Source: Hyphomicrobiales bacterium
Lineage (GTDB): Bacteria; Pseudomonadota; Alphaproteobacteria; Rhizobiales; Xanthobacteraceae
Reading direction: 5' to 3'
NCBI GenBank assembly: GCA_016201085.1
Contig: JACQDO010000022.1
Coordinates: 1-8,595, forward strand
DNA length: 8,595 bases
Each line of letters starts with the position of its first letter. Positions within the stretch are counted from its first letter, which is position 1. This document shows positions 1 to 8,595 of the stretch, one piece after another. Position numbers and translations under genes: made by a program. Under the pieces are notes generated by a model, which saw nothing but the letters and a program-made list of their open reading frames with translations, did not search any database and was not told where the DNA came from.

Positions 1-919
1 GACCCTCCAGCGCGGCGGCGATGTGTTCGGGATCGGTGATGTGGGCCTGCTTGCCGCCGCCTTCCAGGAATTCGATGACAGCCTGCACTTTGGGCAGCAT
101 GCTGCCGGGCTTGAAATGCCCTTCCGCAATGTACCGCTTCGCCTCCGCCACCGTCATCGCGTCGAGGGCCTTTTGCCCCGGCTTGCCATAGTCGATGCAG
201 ACCTTTTCCACGTCCGTCGTGATCACGAGCACATCGGCGCCGAGTTGGCGCGCGAGCAGGCTTGAGGCGAGGTCCTTGTCCACGACTGCGGACGCCCCAT
301 AAATGTCGCCGCTCGGGTCCTCGATCACGGCGATGCCGCCGCCGCCGGCGGCAACAACAACAAAACCGGCATCGAGCAGGCTGCGGACCGCGTCGAGGTC
401 GAGGATGGCCCTAGGCGTGGGAGAGGCCACGACACGCCGCCAGCCGCGCCCGGCGTCCTCCACCACGTCCCAGCCGTCCTTCTGCCGGTGCTCCTCGGCA
501 CGCTCCTTCGAGAGGAAGGCGCCGATGGGCTTGGTGGGATGGCTGAAGGCAGGATCGTCCCGGTCGACCAACACGAGCGTCACCACGGCGGCGGGCGACC
601 GGGCCAGGCGGTGACGCCGCAACTCGTTGCGCAGCGCGCGCTCGATCTGGTAGCCGAGCGCGCCCTGCGTGTCGGCCACACAAGCGTCGAGCGGCACCTG
701 GTGCAGCTCTAGGGCGGCGATCTCGGAGCGGCGCAGGATGAACCCGACCTGCGGGCCGTTGCCGTGCGTCACGACCAGGCGCAGATCCGGATCGCGCAGC
801 AGCGGCACGATGTGTGCGCAAGCCCGTTCCGCGGCGCGGTACTGGTCGGGCACCGACTGATGCGTCTCGTCCGAGACGAACAGGTTGCCACCCAAGGCTA
901 CGATCACCGTCTTCTTCAT
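1..919 (-). CDS. arcC: Carbamate kinase, C-terminal end cut by window edge
   Basis: Carbamate kinase makes ATP from carbamoyl phosphate and ADP, leaving CO2 and ammonia, in the cytoplasm. The 306 visible codons show the family hallmarks: N-terminal VIVALGGN (residues 5-12), VTHGNGPQVG (50-59), Lys130 in HPTKPIG, the AGGGGIAV loop (191-198), VVDKDLA (212-218, Lys215), TTDVEKVCIDYGKPGQ (234-249) and GHFKPGSMLPKV (267-278). Family members are about 310-320 residues, so only roughly the last ten are outside the window. ATG at 919 is chosen because the glycine-rich strand starts there and GGAG lies six bases upstream (926-929). It is last in the leftward operon, 34 bp after the carbamoyltransferase gene, so carbamoyl phosphate from that enzyme is its likely substrate. 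In E. coli the equivalent cluster member is yqeA. There is no arginine deiminase in view, so an arginine-pathway role is less likely. Confidence 0.95.
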   Translation of the reverse strand, partial: MKKTVIVALGGNLFVSDETHQSVPDQYRAAERACAHIVPLLRDPDLRLVVTHGNGPQVGFILRRSEIAALELHQVPLDACVADTQGALGYQIERALRNELRRHRLARSPAAVVTLVLVDRDDPAFSHPTKPIGAFLSKERAEEHRQKDGWDVVEDAGRGWRRVVASPTPRAILDLDAVRSLLDAGFVVVAAGGGGIAVIEDPSGDIYGASAVVDKDLASSLLARQLGADVLVITTDVEKVCIDYGKPGQKALDAMTVAEAKRYIAEGHFKPGSMLPKVQAVIEFLEGGGKQAHITDPEHIAAALEG

Positions 920-953
920 GACAGGCTCCGACGAGGGGAGACCACGCCGATGG

Positions 954-2147
954 TCAGATGCTCAGGCCCTTGGCGCGGCGGATGATCTGCTCCAGCTTCG
1001 CGCCCGGATCACGCAGACGCGTGAGGAACATGAGGGCGCTGATGACGAACGGCTTGTAGCTTGCCTCGTGATAGGTCGGGATGCGGTACTGCTCGAAGAC
1101 CTCGGCGCTGACCTCGCCGGCCTTGCAACTTACGTCCGTAATATCGGCCGGCAGGCAGTGCATGTAGAGCGCGGAGCGGTCATGGGTCAGGTTCATCTTG
1201 GCCCGGTCGCACTCCCAGTTCGAGAAACGGGCGTTGTTGGCGAGGCATTCCTTCTCCAGCGCCTTGAGCCCATCCTTGTCGGACGTCTTGAGCAGCTCGG
1301 TGCGGCGCTGCATGACGTGATACGGCGCCCAGGACTTGGGATAGACGATGTGGGCGCCCTGGAAGGCCTGCTCCATGCTGTTCACGACTTCGAACTTGCC
1401 GCCGCTCTGCGTCGCGTTCTTGCGGGCGACCTCGATCACTTCCGGAATGAGCCCGTAGCCCTCCGGGTGTGCCAGGCTCACCTCCATGCCGAAGCGGGTC
1501 ATGAGGCCGATGACGCCTTGGGGGACCGAGAGCGGCTTACCGTAGCTCGGGCTGTAGGCCCAGGTCATGGCGAGCTTCTTGCCGCGCATGTTCTCGATGC
1601 CGCCGAAGTGTTTCTTCAGCCAGGCCAGGTCGGCGAGCGATTGCGTCGGGTGATCGATGTCGCACTGAAGGTTGACGATGCTGGGCCGGCGGTGCAGCAC
1701 GCCCTGCTGCTTGCCTTCGGTGAGGGCGTCGCCGACCTCGCGCATGTACTTGTTGCCCTCGCCCAGGAACATGTCGTCGCGGATGCCGATGACCTCCGCG
1801 AGGAAGCTGATCATGTTGGCGGTCTCGCGCACGGTCTCACCGTGCGCGATCTGGCTCTTCTCCTCATCCAGATCCGACAGCGTGAACCCGAGCGCGCTCG
1901 CCGCGGCGGCGAAGGAAAAGCGCGTGCGGGTGGAGTTGTCGCGGAAGATCGAGATGGCGAGCCCAGAGTCGAAGGCGCGGCACGAGAGCCCTTCCTGGTG
2001 GAGGAGCTTGAGCGCCTCTGCCAGTGTCAGGACGGCCTTGATTTCGTCGGTCGAGTGCTCCCACGTCAGCAGGAAGTCCTTGTGGAAGAGGTCGGTCTTC
2101 AGGGCGTTAAACGCGGCGAGTTGCTTCTCGACGGCGGCGCTGGACAT
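954..2147 (-). CDS. ygeW: YgeW-type knotted carbamoyltransferase
   Basis: This 397-residue protein belongs to the aspartate/ornithine carbamoyltransferase superfamily and matches E. coli YgeW (396 residues) nearly end to end as I recall it. Shared blocks include KDFLLTWE (23-30), KSQIAHGETVRETANMISF (97-115), MTWAYSPSYGKPLSVPQG (194-211) and VYPKSWAPY (268-276). The carbamoyl-phosphate site is visible as FRDNSTRTR (68-76), HPTQ (166-169) and HCLP (330-333). YgeW-family proteins do not transfer to ornithine or aspartate. In the purine/uric acid cluster they are proposed to work on a ureido derivative of 2,3-diaminopropionate, running toward carbamoyl phosphate. The carbamate kinase immediately downstream fits that direction. 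ATG at 2147 has a strong AAGGAG six bases upstream (2154-2159). The gap to the upstream hydrolase gene is 33 bp, indicating co-transcription. Family assignment is secure; the substrate is inferred. Confidence 0.95.
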   Translation of the reverse strand: MSSAAVEKQLAAFNALKTDLFHKDFLLTWEHSTDEIKAVLTLAEALKLLHQEGLSCRAFDSGLAISIFRDNSTRTRFSFAAAASALGFTLSDLDEEKSQIAHGETVRETANMISFLAEVIGIRDDMFLGEGNKYMREVGDALTEGKQQGVLHRRPSIVNLQCDIDHPTQSLADLAWLKKHFGGIENMRGKKLAMTWAYSPSYGKPLSVPQGVIGLMTRFGMEVSLAHPEGYGLIPEVIEVARKNATQSGGKFEVVNSMEQAFQGAHIVYPKSWAPYHVMQRRTELLKTSDKDGLKALEKECLANNARFSNWECDRAKMNLTHDRSALYMHCLPADITDVSCKAGEVSAEVFEQYRIPTYHEASYKPFVISALMFLTRLRDPGAKLEQIIRRAKGLSI

Positions 2148-2180
2148 AAATGGCTCCTTACGTAATGGGTATGGTTCGGG

Positions 2181-3722
2181 TCAGCGCACGCCAGCAAACA
2201 CGCTGGGAAAGCGTGCCAGGAACGCGATGGCGTGCCGCACCTCACGAATATCGACGCATTCGGCGATCTTGTGGGTATTCTGCTCGATGCCGGGTGCGAA
2301 GCCGAACATGGCCGGATGCTTGTAAGCGCCGGAAACCACCCATTGCTTGGCTTGGCCGACCGGAATGCTGGCGTCGTCCTTCGGCACCGGATAGCCCACG
2401 CCGTCGGTCGAGAAGATCCAGCGATCGACGCGCGGCTCCTTCGGGATGCCACCGCCGGTGCCGCTCTTGCCGTTCGCATGCGGGCTGACGACACCCTTGT
2501 AGGCCGTCACCGCCGCCTGGATCGCGGGGTGCTCCTCGGGCGTAACCCAGCCCAGATAGATCTGCGGATTGTTGAGGACGTAGCCCTTCCAGCTGGCATC
2601 GGGATAGATCGGCACGCCGACCTCGACCTTGAGGCCCGCCTGGCGCGCCTTGGCAACCGAGGAAAGCCCCTCGACGTCGGCCACCGCCTGCTCCGGCGTC
2701 TCGCCGATGGTGAGGCGCCGGTCGAAGCGGAACACGAAACGGGCCGGCACCGCGCAGTCGCTCGGCGTATCGAGGGTAGACCAGGACGCCGTGCGCGTGC
2801 CGTGACCCAGGAAGGCGTTGTCGAGGAAGCCCTCGCGCTTCTCATATTTCTCGGCCGCCTCCTTGATGATGGCGCCGCCGAATTCGAGCGGGTTGAGGCC
2901 TTCCCACGGCATCGAGCCGTGCGAGGAACGGCCCGTCACATTCACCTCGATCTGCATGCGGCCGCGCTGGCCACGATAGATGCCAAGTGCGCCCTTCTTG
3001 GCGTCGCCGGTCGAGTCGGTGAGGATGACGACATCGGGAATGAGTTCGGCCTTGGCGCCCGGCAAGACGTTGCGCATGACATACATCGGGCCGGCGCCGT
3101 CATTGTCCTCCTCGCATACGGTGGCGTAGGAGCGCACGATCACGCCCTTCAGGGCGCCTTCCAGCGCGAGTTCGAGCAGAATCTTCGAGGCGACAATCTG
3201 GGCGATGACGCCGCCGAGCTGGTCGGCCGAGCCGCGTCCAAACAGCAGATGCTCCCACTCGGACTCCGGCGGCACCCAGCCGAGTTCCTTTTCCAGCATG
3301 GCCTTGTCGATCTTGGCCCGATCGAGCAGGCCGTTGTAGACGTCGACGCCGCCATTGGTCTTCTCGATCCACACCGGCCGCAGCGGCTTCACCGTATCGG
3401 TGTGGCCGTCGAGATAGATGACCTTCTTCTGATCCGCCGGGATGCCGTCGCTCGGATCGGTGACCATCCAGACGAGATTGCCGAACGCGTCGAAGTCGGC
3501 ATCCTCGGCACGACGCACCGCCTTGATCTCGACGATTTTCTTGCGCAGGTAGTCGAGCCGCGGGAACTCGTGATTGGAGGTGCCGCAGCGCGGGTCGCCG
3601 CCCTTGTCGGCCGGACGGTCGACGTAATCGGCCGGGATGCGGATGGCCTCCTTCAGAATTTCGACCGCCAGGGGGTGATATTTGGCGGCCAGCTCGGCCA
3701 CGCGCGCATCGAGATTCGACAT
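2181..3722 (-). CDS. ygeY: YgeY-like M20-family metallohydrolase, enlarged form
   Basis: This 513-residue di-zinc hydrolase of the M20/ArgE-DapE-ACY1 type acts on amide or ureido bonds. Metal and catalytic signatures are YLDGHTDTV (His107, Asp109), GRGSADQLGG (bridging Asp167), CEEDNDG (203-209, acid pair Glu204/Glu205), TDSTGD (Asp236) and a late NTHK (His484). Kinship with YgeY, the hydrolase linked to the selenium/purine cluster, rests on IYRGQRGRM (248-256), SSHGSMP (266-272), DRRLTIGET and RWIFSTDGVGYP. E. coli YgeY is about 400 residues. This protein is about 110 longer, with extra stretches near 31-55, 112-160 and in the Gly/Lys-rich region before RWIFSTDG. ATG at 3722 has GGAG six bases upstream (3729-3732). 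It is first in the leftward operon, facing the regulator. The family call is firm. The substrate, a ring-opened purine product or ureido acid, is inferred from neighbours. A peptidase role is possible but less fitting. Confidence 0.88.
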   Translation of the reverse strand: MSNLDARVAELAAKYHPLAVEILKEAIRIPADYVDRPADKGGDPRCGTSNHEFPRLDYLRKKIVEIKAVRRAEDADFDAFGNLVWMVTDPSDGIPADQKKVIYLDGHTDTVKPLRPVWIEKTNGGVDVYNGLLDRAKIDKAMLEKELGWVPPESEWEHLLFGRGSADQLGGVIAQIVASKILLELALEGALKGVIVRSYATVCEEDNDGAGPMYVMRNVLPGAKAELIPDVVILTDSTGDAKKGALGIYRGQRGRMQIEVNVTGRSSHGSMPWEGLNPLEFGGAIIKEAAEKYEKREGFLDNAFLGHGTRTASWSTLDTPSDCAVPARFVFRFDRRLTIGETPEQAVADVEGLSSVAKARQAGLKVEVGVPIYPDASWKGYVLNNPQIYLGWVTPEEHPAIQAAVTAYKGVVSPHANGKSGTGGGIPKEPRVDRWIFSTDGVGYPVPKDDASIPVGQAKQWVVSGAYKHPAMFGFAPGIEQNTHKIAECVDIREVRHAIAFLARFPSVFAGVR

Positions 3723-3755
3723 GAAATTCTCCAGGTAATGCGAATATGCGCGCGC

Positions 3756-3784
3756 ACGAAATCAGAGCGAATATGGCGGGTCAA
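3756..3784 (-). promoter_or_regulatory. Candidate promoter for the leftward operon
   Basis: On the minus strand, TTGACC (3784-3779) is a good -35 element. Seventeen bases later lies TTTCGT (3761-3756), a poor -10. The resulting transcript would carry a short leader before the hydrolase ATG at 3722. The upstream palindrome (3793-3806) ends nine bases from this -35, suitable for repression or activation. The -35 is reasonable, but the -10 match is weak. Confidence 0.35.
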
Positions 3785-3812
3785 TAAGGAATGAAACGTA
3801 TATTTCCTTATT
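3783..3812. repeat. Inverted repeat AATAAGGAA / TTCCTTATT
   Basis: Perfect 9-bp arms (3783-3791 and 3804-3812) are separated by 12 bp. The repeat encloses palindrome 1 but its centre is offset from that palindrome's by two bases, so two symmetric elements are interleaved. It lies upstream of both operons, with no U-tract and no gene end nearby. A protein-binding site or a cruciform-prone AT-rich element is more likely than a terminator. Confidence 0.6.
3793..3806. promoter_or_regulatory. Putative RpiR operator 1 (imperfect palindrome)
   Basis: GAAACGTATATTTC is a 14-bp palindrome with two mismatched pairs. It shares ATGAAAC-n-TAT-n-TTTC with operator 2. The centre-to-centre distance to operator 2 is exactly 30 bp, close to three helical turns, which would put two bound dimers on the same DNA face. 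RpiR-family regulators commonly bind GAAA/TTTC-type palindromes near their own gene. Binding here is inferred. Confidence 0.55.
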
Positions 3813-3822
3813 GCATATCCAT

Positions 3823-3836
3823 GAAACATATGTTTC
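3823..3836. promoter_or_regulatory. Putative RpiR operator 2 (perfect palindrome)
   Basis: GAAACATATGTTTC is a perfect 14-bp palindrome ending nine bases before the regulator's ATG at 3846. A protein bound here would block transcription start or early translation of the regulator gene, implying autoregulation of the whole rightward operon. The exact symmetry and the second copy 30 bp upstream make chance unlikely. Confidence 0.65.
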
Positions 3837-3845
3837 TTCCCCATT

Positions 3846-4682
3846 ATGGACCCGCTGGTTCACCGAATCCGCGAGACATATGACGCCCTTCCGCTCGGCG
3901 AGCGGAAGCTGGCAGAGCTGATTCTTGAGATGCGGGGCGACCTTGCGGCCTATTCCGCAACCGAATTAGCAGCTCGCTCGGGGGTGTCGAAGGCGACCGC
4001 CGCAAGGCTGGTGCGCCGTCTCGGCTATGCCGATTTCCACGAAATGCGCCAGCAGGCGCGCAATCACTATCATAACGGCTCGCCGCTCGCCGAGCTGTCA
4101 AACACGTTGGGTCTGGAAGCAACGCTGGCCCAGCATCTGGCGCACGACGTTGCCGGCCTCACCCGCACCATCGAGACGATTCCGGCCGGCGACGTGCAAG
4201 CCGCGGTTGATATTCTCGCCGCCGCGCAACGCGTGATCGTGGTCGGCTTCCGCAACAGTTATGCACCGGCCTTTTACGCCCGCGAGTTGCTGGTGCAGGT
4301 GCGTCCCCATGTGATCCTGCTGCCGGTCTCCGGCCAGACCGTGTCGGAGGAATTGTCCGACCTCGGACGGGGCGATGCCATTTTGGCTTTCGGCTTCCGC
4401 CGGCGTCCGCCGGTGCTGGGACGAATTCTCCGTATCGCCGCCGCCGCCAAGGCGCGCACCGTCCTGCTGGGCGATGCCTCGCTCGGCAAGGTCGGCAAAT
4501 CGGCCAAGGTCGTATTCCGCTGTATCAGCCACGGGGCACGCTTGTTCGATTCCTACGTCGCTGCCATGAGTCTCGTGAACTACCTCGGCTCCGGTGTGGC
4601 ACTGGCGCTTGGCGCCTCGGCGCAACAGCGTTTGCGGCGCATCGAGTCGTTGCATGAGAAATTCAGCGATCTCGAGCGTTGA
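3846..4682 (+). CDS. MurR/RpiR-family transcriptional regulator
   Basis: This 278-residue DNA-binding regulator has an N-terminal RpiR-type helix-turn-helix (about 1-75, recognition part near TELAARSGVSKATAARLVRR, residues 39-58) and a C-terminal SIS domain (about 115-255). The SIS fold is seen in RVIVVGFRNSYAPAFYARE (129-147), the GQTVSEEL loop (163-170), DAILAFGFRRRPP (177-189) and FDSYVAAMSLVNYL (234-247). Classical sugar-phosphate RpiR proteins carry a serine-rich S-x-S-G loop at the GFRRRPP position, so this one probably senses a different ligand, plausibly a purine breakdown product. ATG at 3846 is used because the HTH follows directly. No Shine-Dalgarno sequence is visible before it, so the transcript may be leaderless. 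It sits between the two operons, reads into the dehydrogenase gene after 15 bp, and likely controls both arms through the palindromes upstream. E. coli instead uses a sigma-54-type activator (YgeV) in its cluster. Confidence 0.92.
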   Translation: MDPLVHRIRETYDALPLGERKLAELILEMRGDLAAYSATELAARSGVSKATAARLVRRLGYADFHEMRQQARNHYHNGSPLAELSNTLGLEATLAQHLAHDVAGLTRTIETIPAGDVQAAVDILAAAQRVIVVGFRNSYAPAFYARELLVQVRPHVILLPVSGQTVSEELSDLGRGDAILAFGFRRRPPVLGRILRIAAAAKARTVLLGDASLGKVGKSAKVVFRCISHGARLFDSYVAAMSLVNYLGSGVALALGASAQQRLRRIESLHEKFSDLER

Positions 4683-4697
4683 CAGGAAAATTCCAAG

Positions 4698-7228
<2,531 letters not shown>

Positions 7229-7238
<10 letters not shown>

Positions 7239-8419
7239 CCGAACCACTCTTGATCGGTCCCGACCGTCACGGCCGTCGTATCGCCGTGAGGGATGGGATG
7301 ATTGCGGCGTCTGCGCCCGAAGGCGCGCGCGTGCTCGCCTGTGGCGATGGCGAGATTGTCGCCGGCGCGGTCTGTGCGCATACGCATCTCTACAGCGGCT
7401 TGGCGCGCTACGGCATGCCGCCGGCTTCGCCGCCGCCGGAGAATTTCCTCCAAATCCTGGAGCGGGTGTGGTGGCGGCTCGATCTTGCGCTCGACGCCGA
7501 GACGCTGCGCGCGTCGGTACAAGACTATGTCGCGCGCGCGCTGCTCGCCGGCACCACCGCGCTCGTCGATCACCATGAATCGCCGAATCTAATTGAGGGA
7601 TCGCTCGCCATAATCGCCGAGGCCTGCGAGCGGCTCGGCATGCGTGCGCTGCTCTGCTATGGCGCGACCGAACGCAATTTCGGTCGCGAGGAAGCCGCGC
7701 GCGGCCTGGCCGAGTGCCGCCGCGTACCTCGCTCGCCATTGCTACGCGGCATGGTCGGCCTGCACGCGAGCTTTACCGTCTCCGACGACACCGTGCGCGA
7801 GGCAGGCACCCTCGCCCGCGAGCTCGGTACCATCCTGCATGTGCATGTCGCGGAGGATTCGGCCGACGTCGACGACGCGCGTTCGCGCGGCTTCGACGGC
7901 CCGCTGGAGCGGCTTGCGGCGCTGGACGCGCTGGTGCCCGGCTCGATCCTGGCGCATGGCGTGCATTTGAGCCGCGCGCAGGTGGAACAGGCGGACGCGC
8001 GCGCGTGCTGGCTCGTGCAGAACCCGCGCTCCAACGAAGGTAACAACGTCGGCTATGCCGGCAACCTGCGCTACTCGAACCGCGTCGCGCTCGGCACCGA
8101 CGGCTGGAACGGCGACATGGCGGAGGAAGAGGCCGCGCTGTTCCGCCTCGCCAAGCTGCATGGCGACGATCGCGCGGCGCCCCGCCTGGCAACCGGGCAT
8201 GCGCTGATCGCCGAACGCTTCGCCGCGGCTCCCCAACCGCTTAGCGCCGGCGCGCTGGGCGATCTCGTGGTGCGGGAGAACGGCCGCGTCCGCCACGTCA
8301 TTGTGGGTGGGCGCATCGTGGTAGAGAACGGCCGCCTCGCCGGCGGCGACATGGATGCGATCTCAGGCAGCGCGCAGAAACTTGCGGCCCGCCTATGGGA
8401 CCGCATGGCGGCGATGTGA
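7229..8419 (+). CDS. ssnA: SsnA-type amidohydrolase
   Basis: This 396-residue metal-dependent amidohydrolase has a TIM-barrel fold related to cytosine/guanine deaminases and chlorohydrolases. Metal-site motifs are AHTHLYSG (50-57, His51/His53), LHVHVAED (203-210, His206), LAHGVHLS (241-248) and LGTDGWNGDM with Asp291. The SsnA subgroup is indicated by FLQILERVWWRLD (73-85), LVDHHESPN (112-120), LLCYGATERN (141-150) and WLVQNPRSNEGNNVGY (261-276). E. coli SsnA is about 440 residues. Here the N-terminal strand region and the segment before the final LGDLVVRE are short. ATG at 7229 overlaps the end of the dehydrogenase gene by 10 bp with no clear Shine-Dalgarno, so translational coupling is likely. 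SsnA is essential in the E. coli-type uric acid pathway, where it probably hydrolyses a purine-derived ring or amidine. The exact reaction here is inferred. The family assignment is strong. Confidence 0.9.
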
Positions 8420-8440
8420 TGCAAGACGAAAGGAAGAACA

Positions 8441-8595
8441 ATGGCGCGTCTCGGACTTGAACGTAGCGTCGTCGATGCGGCGGTGCTCGAACGCACAGCC
8501 GCGCGATTGGGCCAAGCCGGTGTAGTGCTGCCCACGATCGCGCAGCTCAAAGATCCCTCGACGATTCCCGCCGCCGTGCGCGCCGGGCTCGTCGA
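8441..8595 (+). CDS. N-terminus of probable PLP-dependent lyase (fold type II), truncated
   Basis: Only 51 codons are visible before the right edge. ATG at 8441 has a good AGGAAG just upstream (8431-8436) and follows the amidohydrolase stop by 21 bp, so it is in the same operon. The stretch VVLPTIAQLKDPSTIPAAVR (residues 32-51 region) resembles the start of PLP-dependent lyase/cysteine-synthase-like proteins that I associate with such clusters. The lysine and phosphate-binding loop that would prove this are outside the window. In E. coli the corresponding function is YgeX, diaminopropionate ammonia-lyase, which yields pyruvate and ammonia. This protein could fill that role, but the N-terminus does not look like YgeX itself. 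The assignment is tentative. Confidence 0.5.
   Translation, partial: MARLGLERSVVDAAVLERTAARLGQAGVVLPTIAQLKDPSTIPAAVRAGLV

Larger units (their letters stand above)
3723..3845. promoter_or_regulatory. Divergent intergenic control region
   Basis: These 123 bp separate the starts of the leftward hydrolase gene and the rightward regulator gene, and are the only sizeable non-coding DNA in the window. The half next to the regulator (about 3781-3845) is strikingly AT-rich against a GC-rich background. It carries two related palindromes and an overlapping inverted repeat, listed separately. The half next to the hydrolase gene holds a perfect 9-bp direct repeat GCGAATATG (3740-3748 and 3767-3775) and that gene's ribosome binding site. 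Both operons almost certainly start here, so one regulator can control both arms. Confidence 0.85.

Noticed and set aside
1..919. Carbamate kinase as part of an arginine deiminase pathway
   Set aside because: No arginine deiminase or true ornithine transcarbamylase is visible, and the adjacent transferase is clearly of the YgeW type.
885..2165. Long plus-strand open frame (426 codons) opposite the YgeW-type gene
   Set aside because: It is a shadow of a GC-rich codon pattern. The minus strand encodes a full-length, motif-complete carbamoyltransferase, and the plus-strand translation shows no recognisable domain.
2158..2165. TTACGTAA palindrome between the M20 and carbamoyltransferase genes
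   Set aside because: Only 8 bp and overlapping the AAGGAG ribosome site; chance is an adequate explanation.
2232..3794. Plus-strand open frame of 520 codons opposite the M20 hydrolase gene
   Set aside because: Its composition is rich in Arg, Ala, Asp and His, typical of antisense frames in high-GC DNA, and it runs across the shared promoter region. The minus-strand gene has all catalytic motifs and a good ribosome site.
3783..3812. Rho-independent terminator at the inverted repeat
   Set aside because: The stem is AT-rich, lacks a following T-run in either direction, and lies between two divergent starts where no transcript should end.

Overview
The window is a compact, GC-rich catabolic cluster with almost no non-coding DNA. 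Codon use with G/C in third positions, the gene families and a TTGACC-like -35 element suggest a proteobacterium, most plausibly an alphaproteobacterium (Hyphomicrobiales-like). That placement is inference. Gene content resembles the Escherichia coli yge/yqe/xdhD/ssnA region, which is tied to anaerobic breakdown of purines and uric acid through ureido and 2,3-diaminopropionate intermediates. The gene order and the regulator differ from E. coli.

Layout: two operons diverge from one 123-bp control region (3723-3845). Leftward come a YgeY-type M20 metallohydrolase (2181-3722), a YgeW-type carbamoyltransferase (954-2147) and a carbamate kinase (919 to the left edge, lacking only its last residues). 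Rightward come an RpiR-family regulator (3846-4682), a fused 2Fe-2S/molybdenum hydroxylase of the selenium-dependent xanthine dehydrogenase type (4698-7238), an SsnA-type amidohydrolase (7229-8419) and the start of a probable PLP-dependent lyase (8441 to the right edge). Gaps within each operon are 15-34 bp, or a 10-bp overlap.

Inferred working model: the molybdenum hydroxylase acts on a purine, and SsnA and the YgeY-like enzyme hydrolyse ring-opened amide or ureido products. The YgeW-like enzyme releases carbamoyl phosphate, and carbamate kinase converts that to ATP, CO2 and ammonia. The PLP enzyme may deaminate the remaining diaminopropionate-type carbon skeleton. The regulator probably binds two GAAAC-N4-TTTC-type palindromes spaced exactly 30 bp apart between the operons.

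The strongest anomaly lies in the molybdenum hydroxylase gene. A 183-bp segment is present twice (6405-6587 and 6609-6791, one mismatch, in frame). The first copy sits where relatives have about 90 residues that include the MGQG cofactor-contacting loop, and that stretch is missing. The gene is therefore either inactivated in frame, radically remodelled, or misassembled here.
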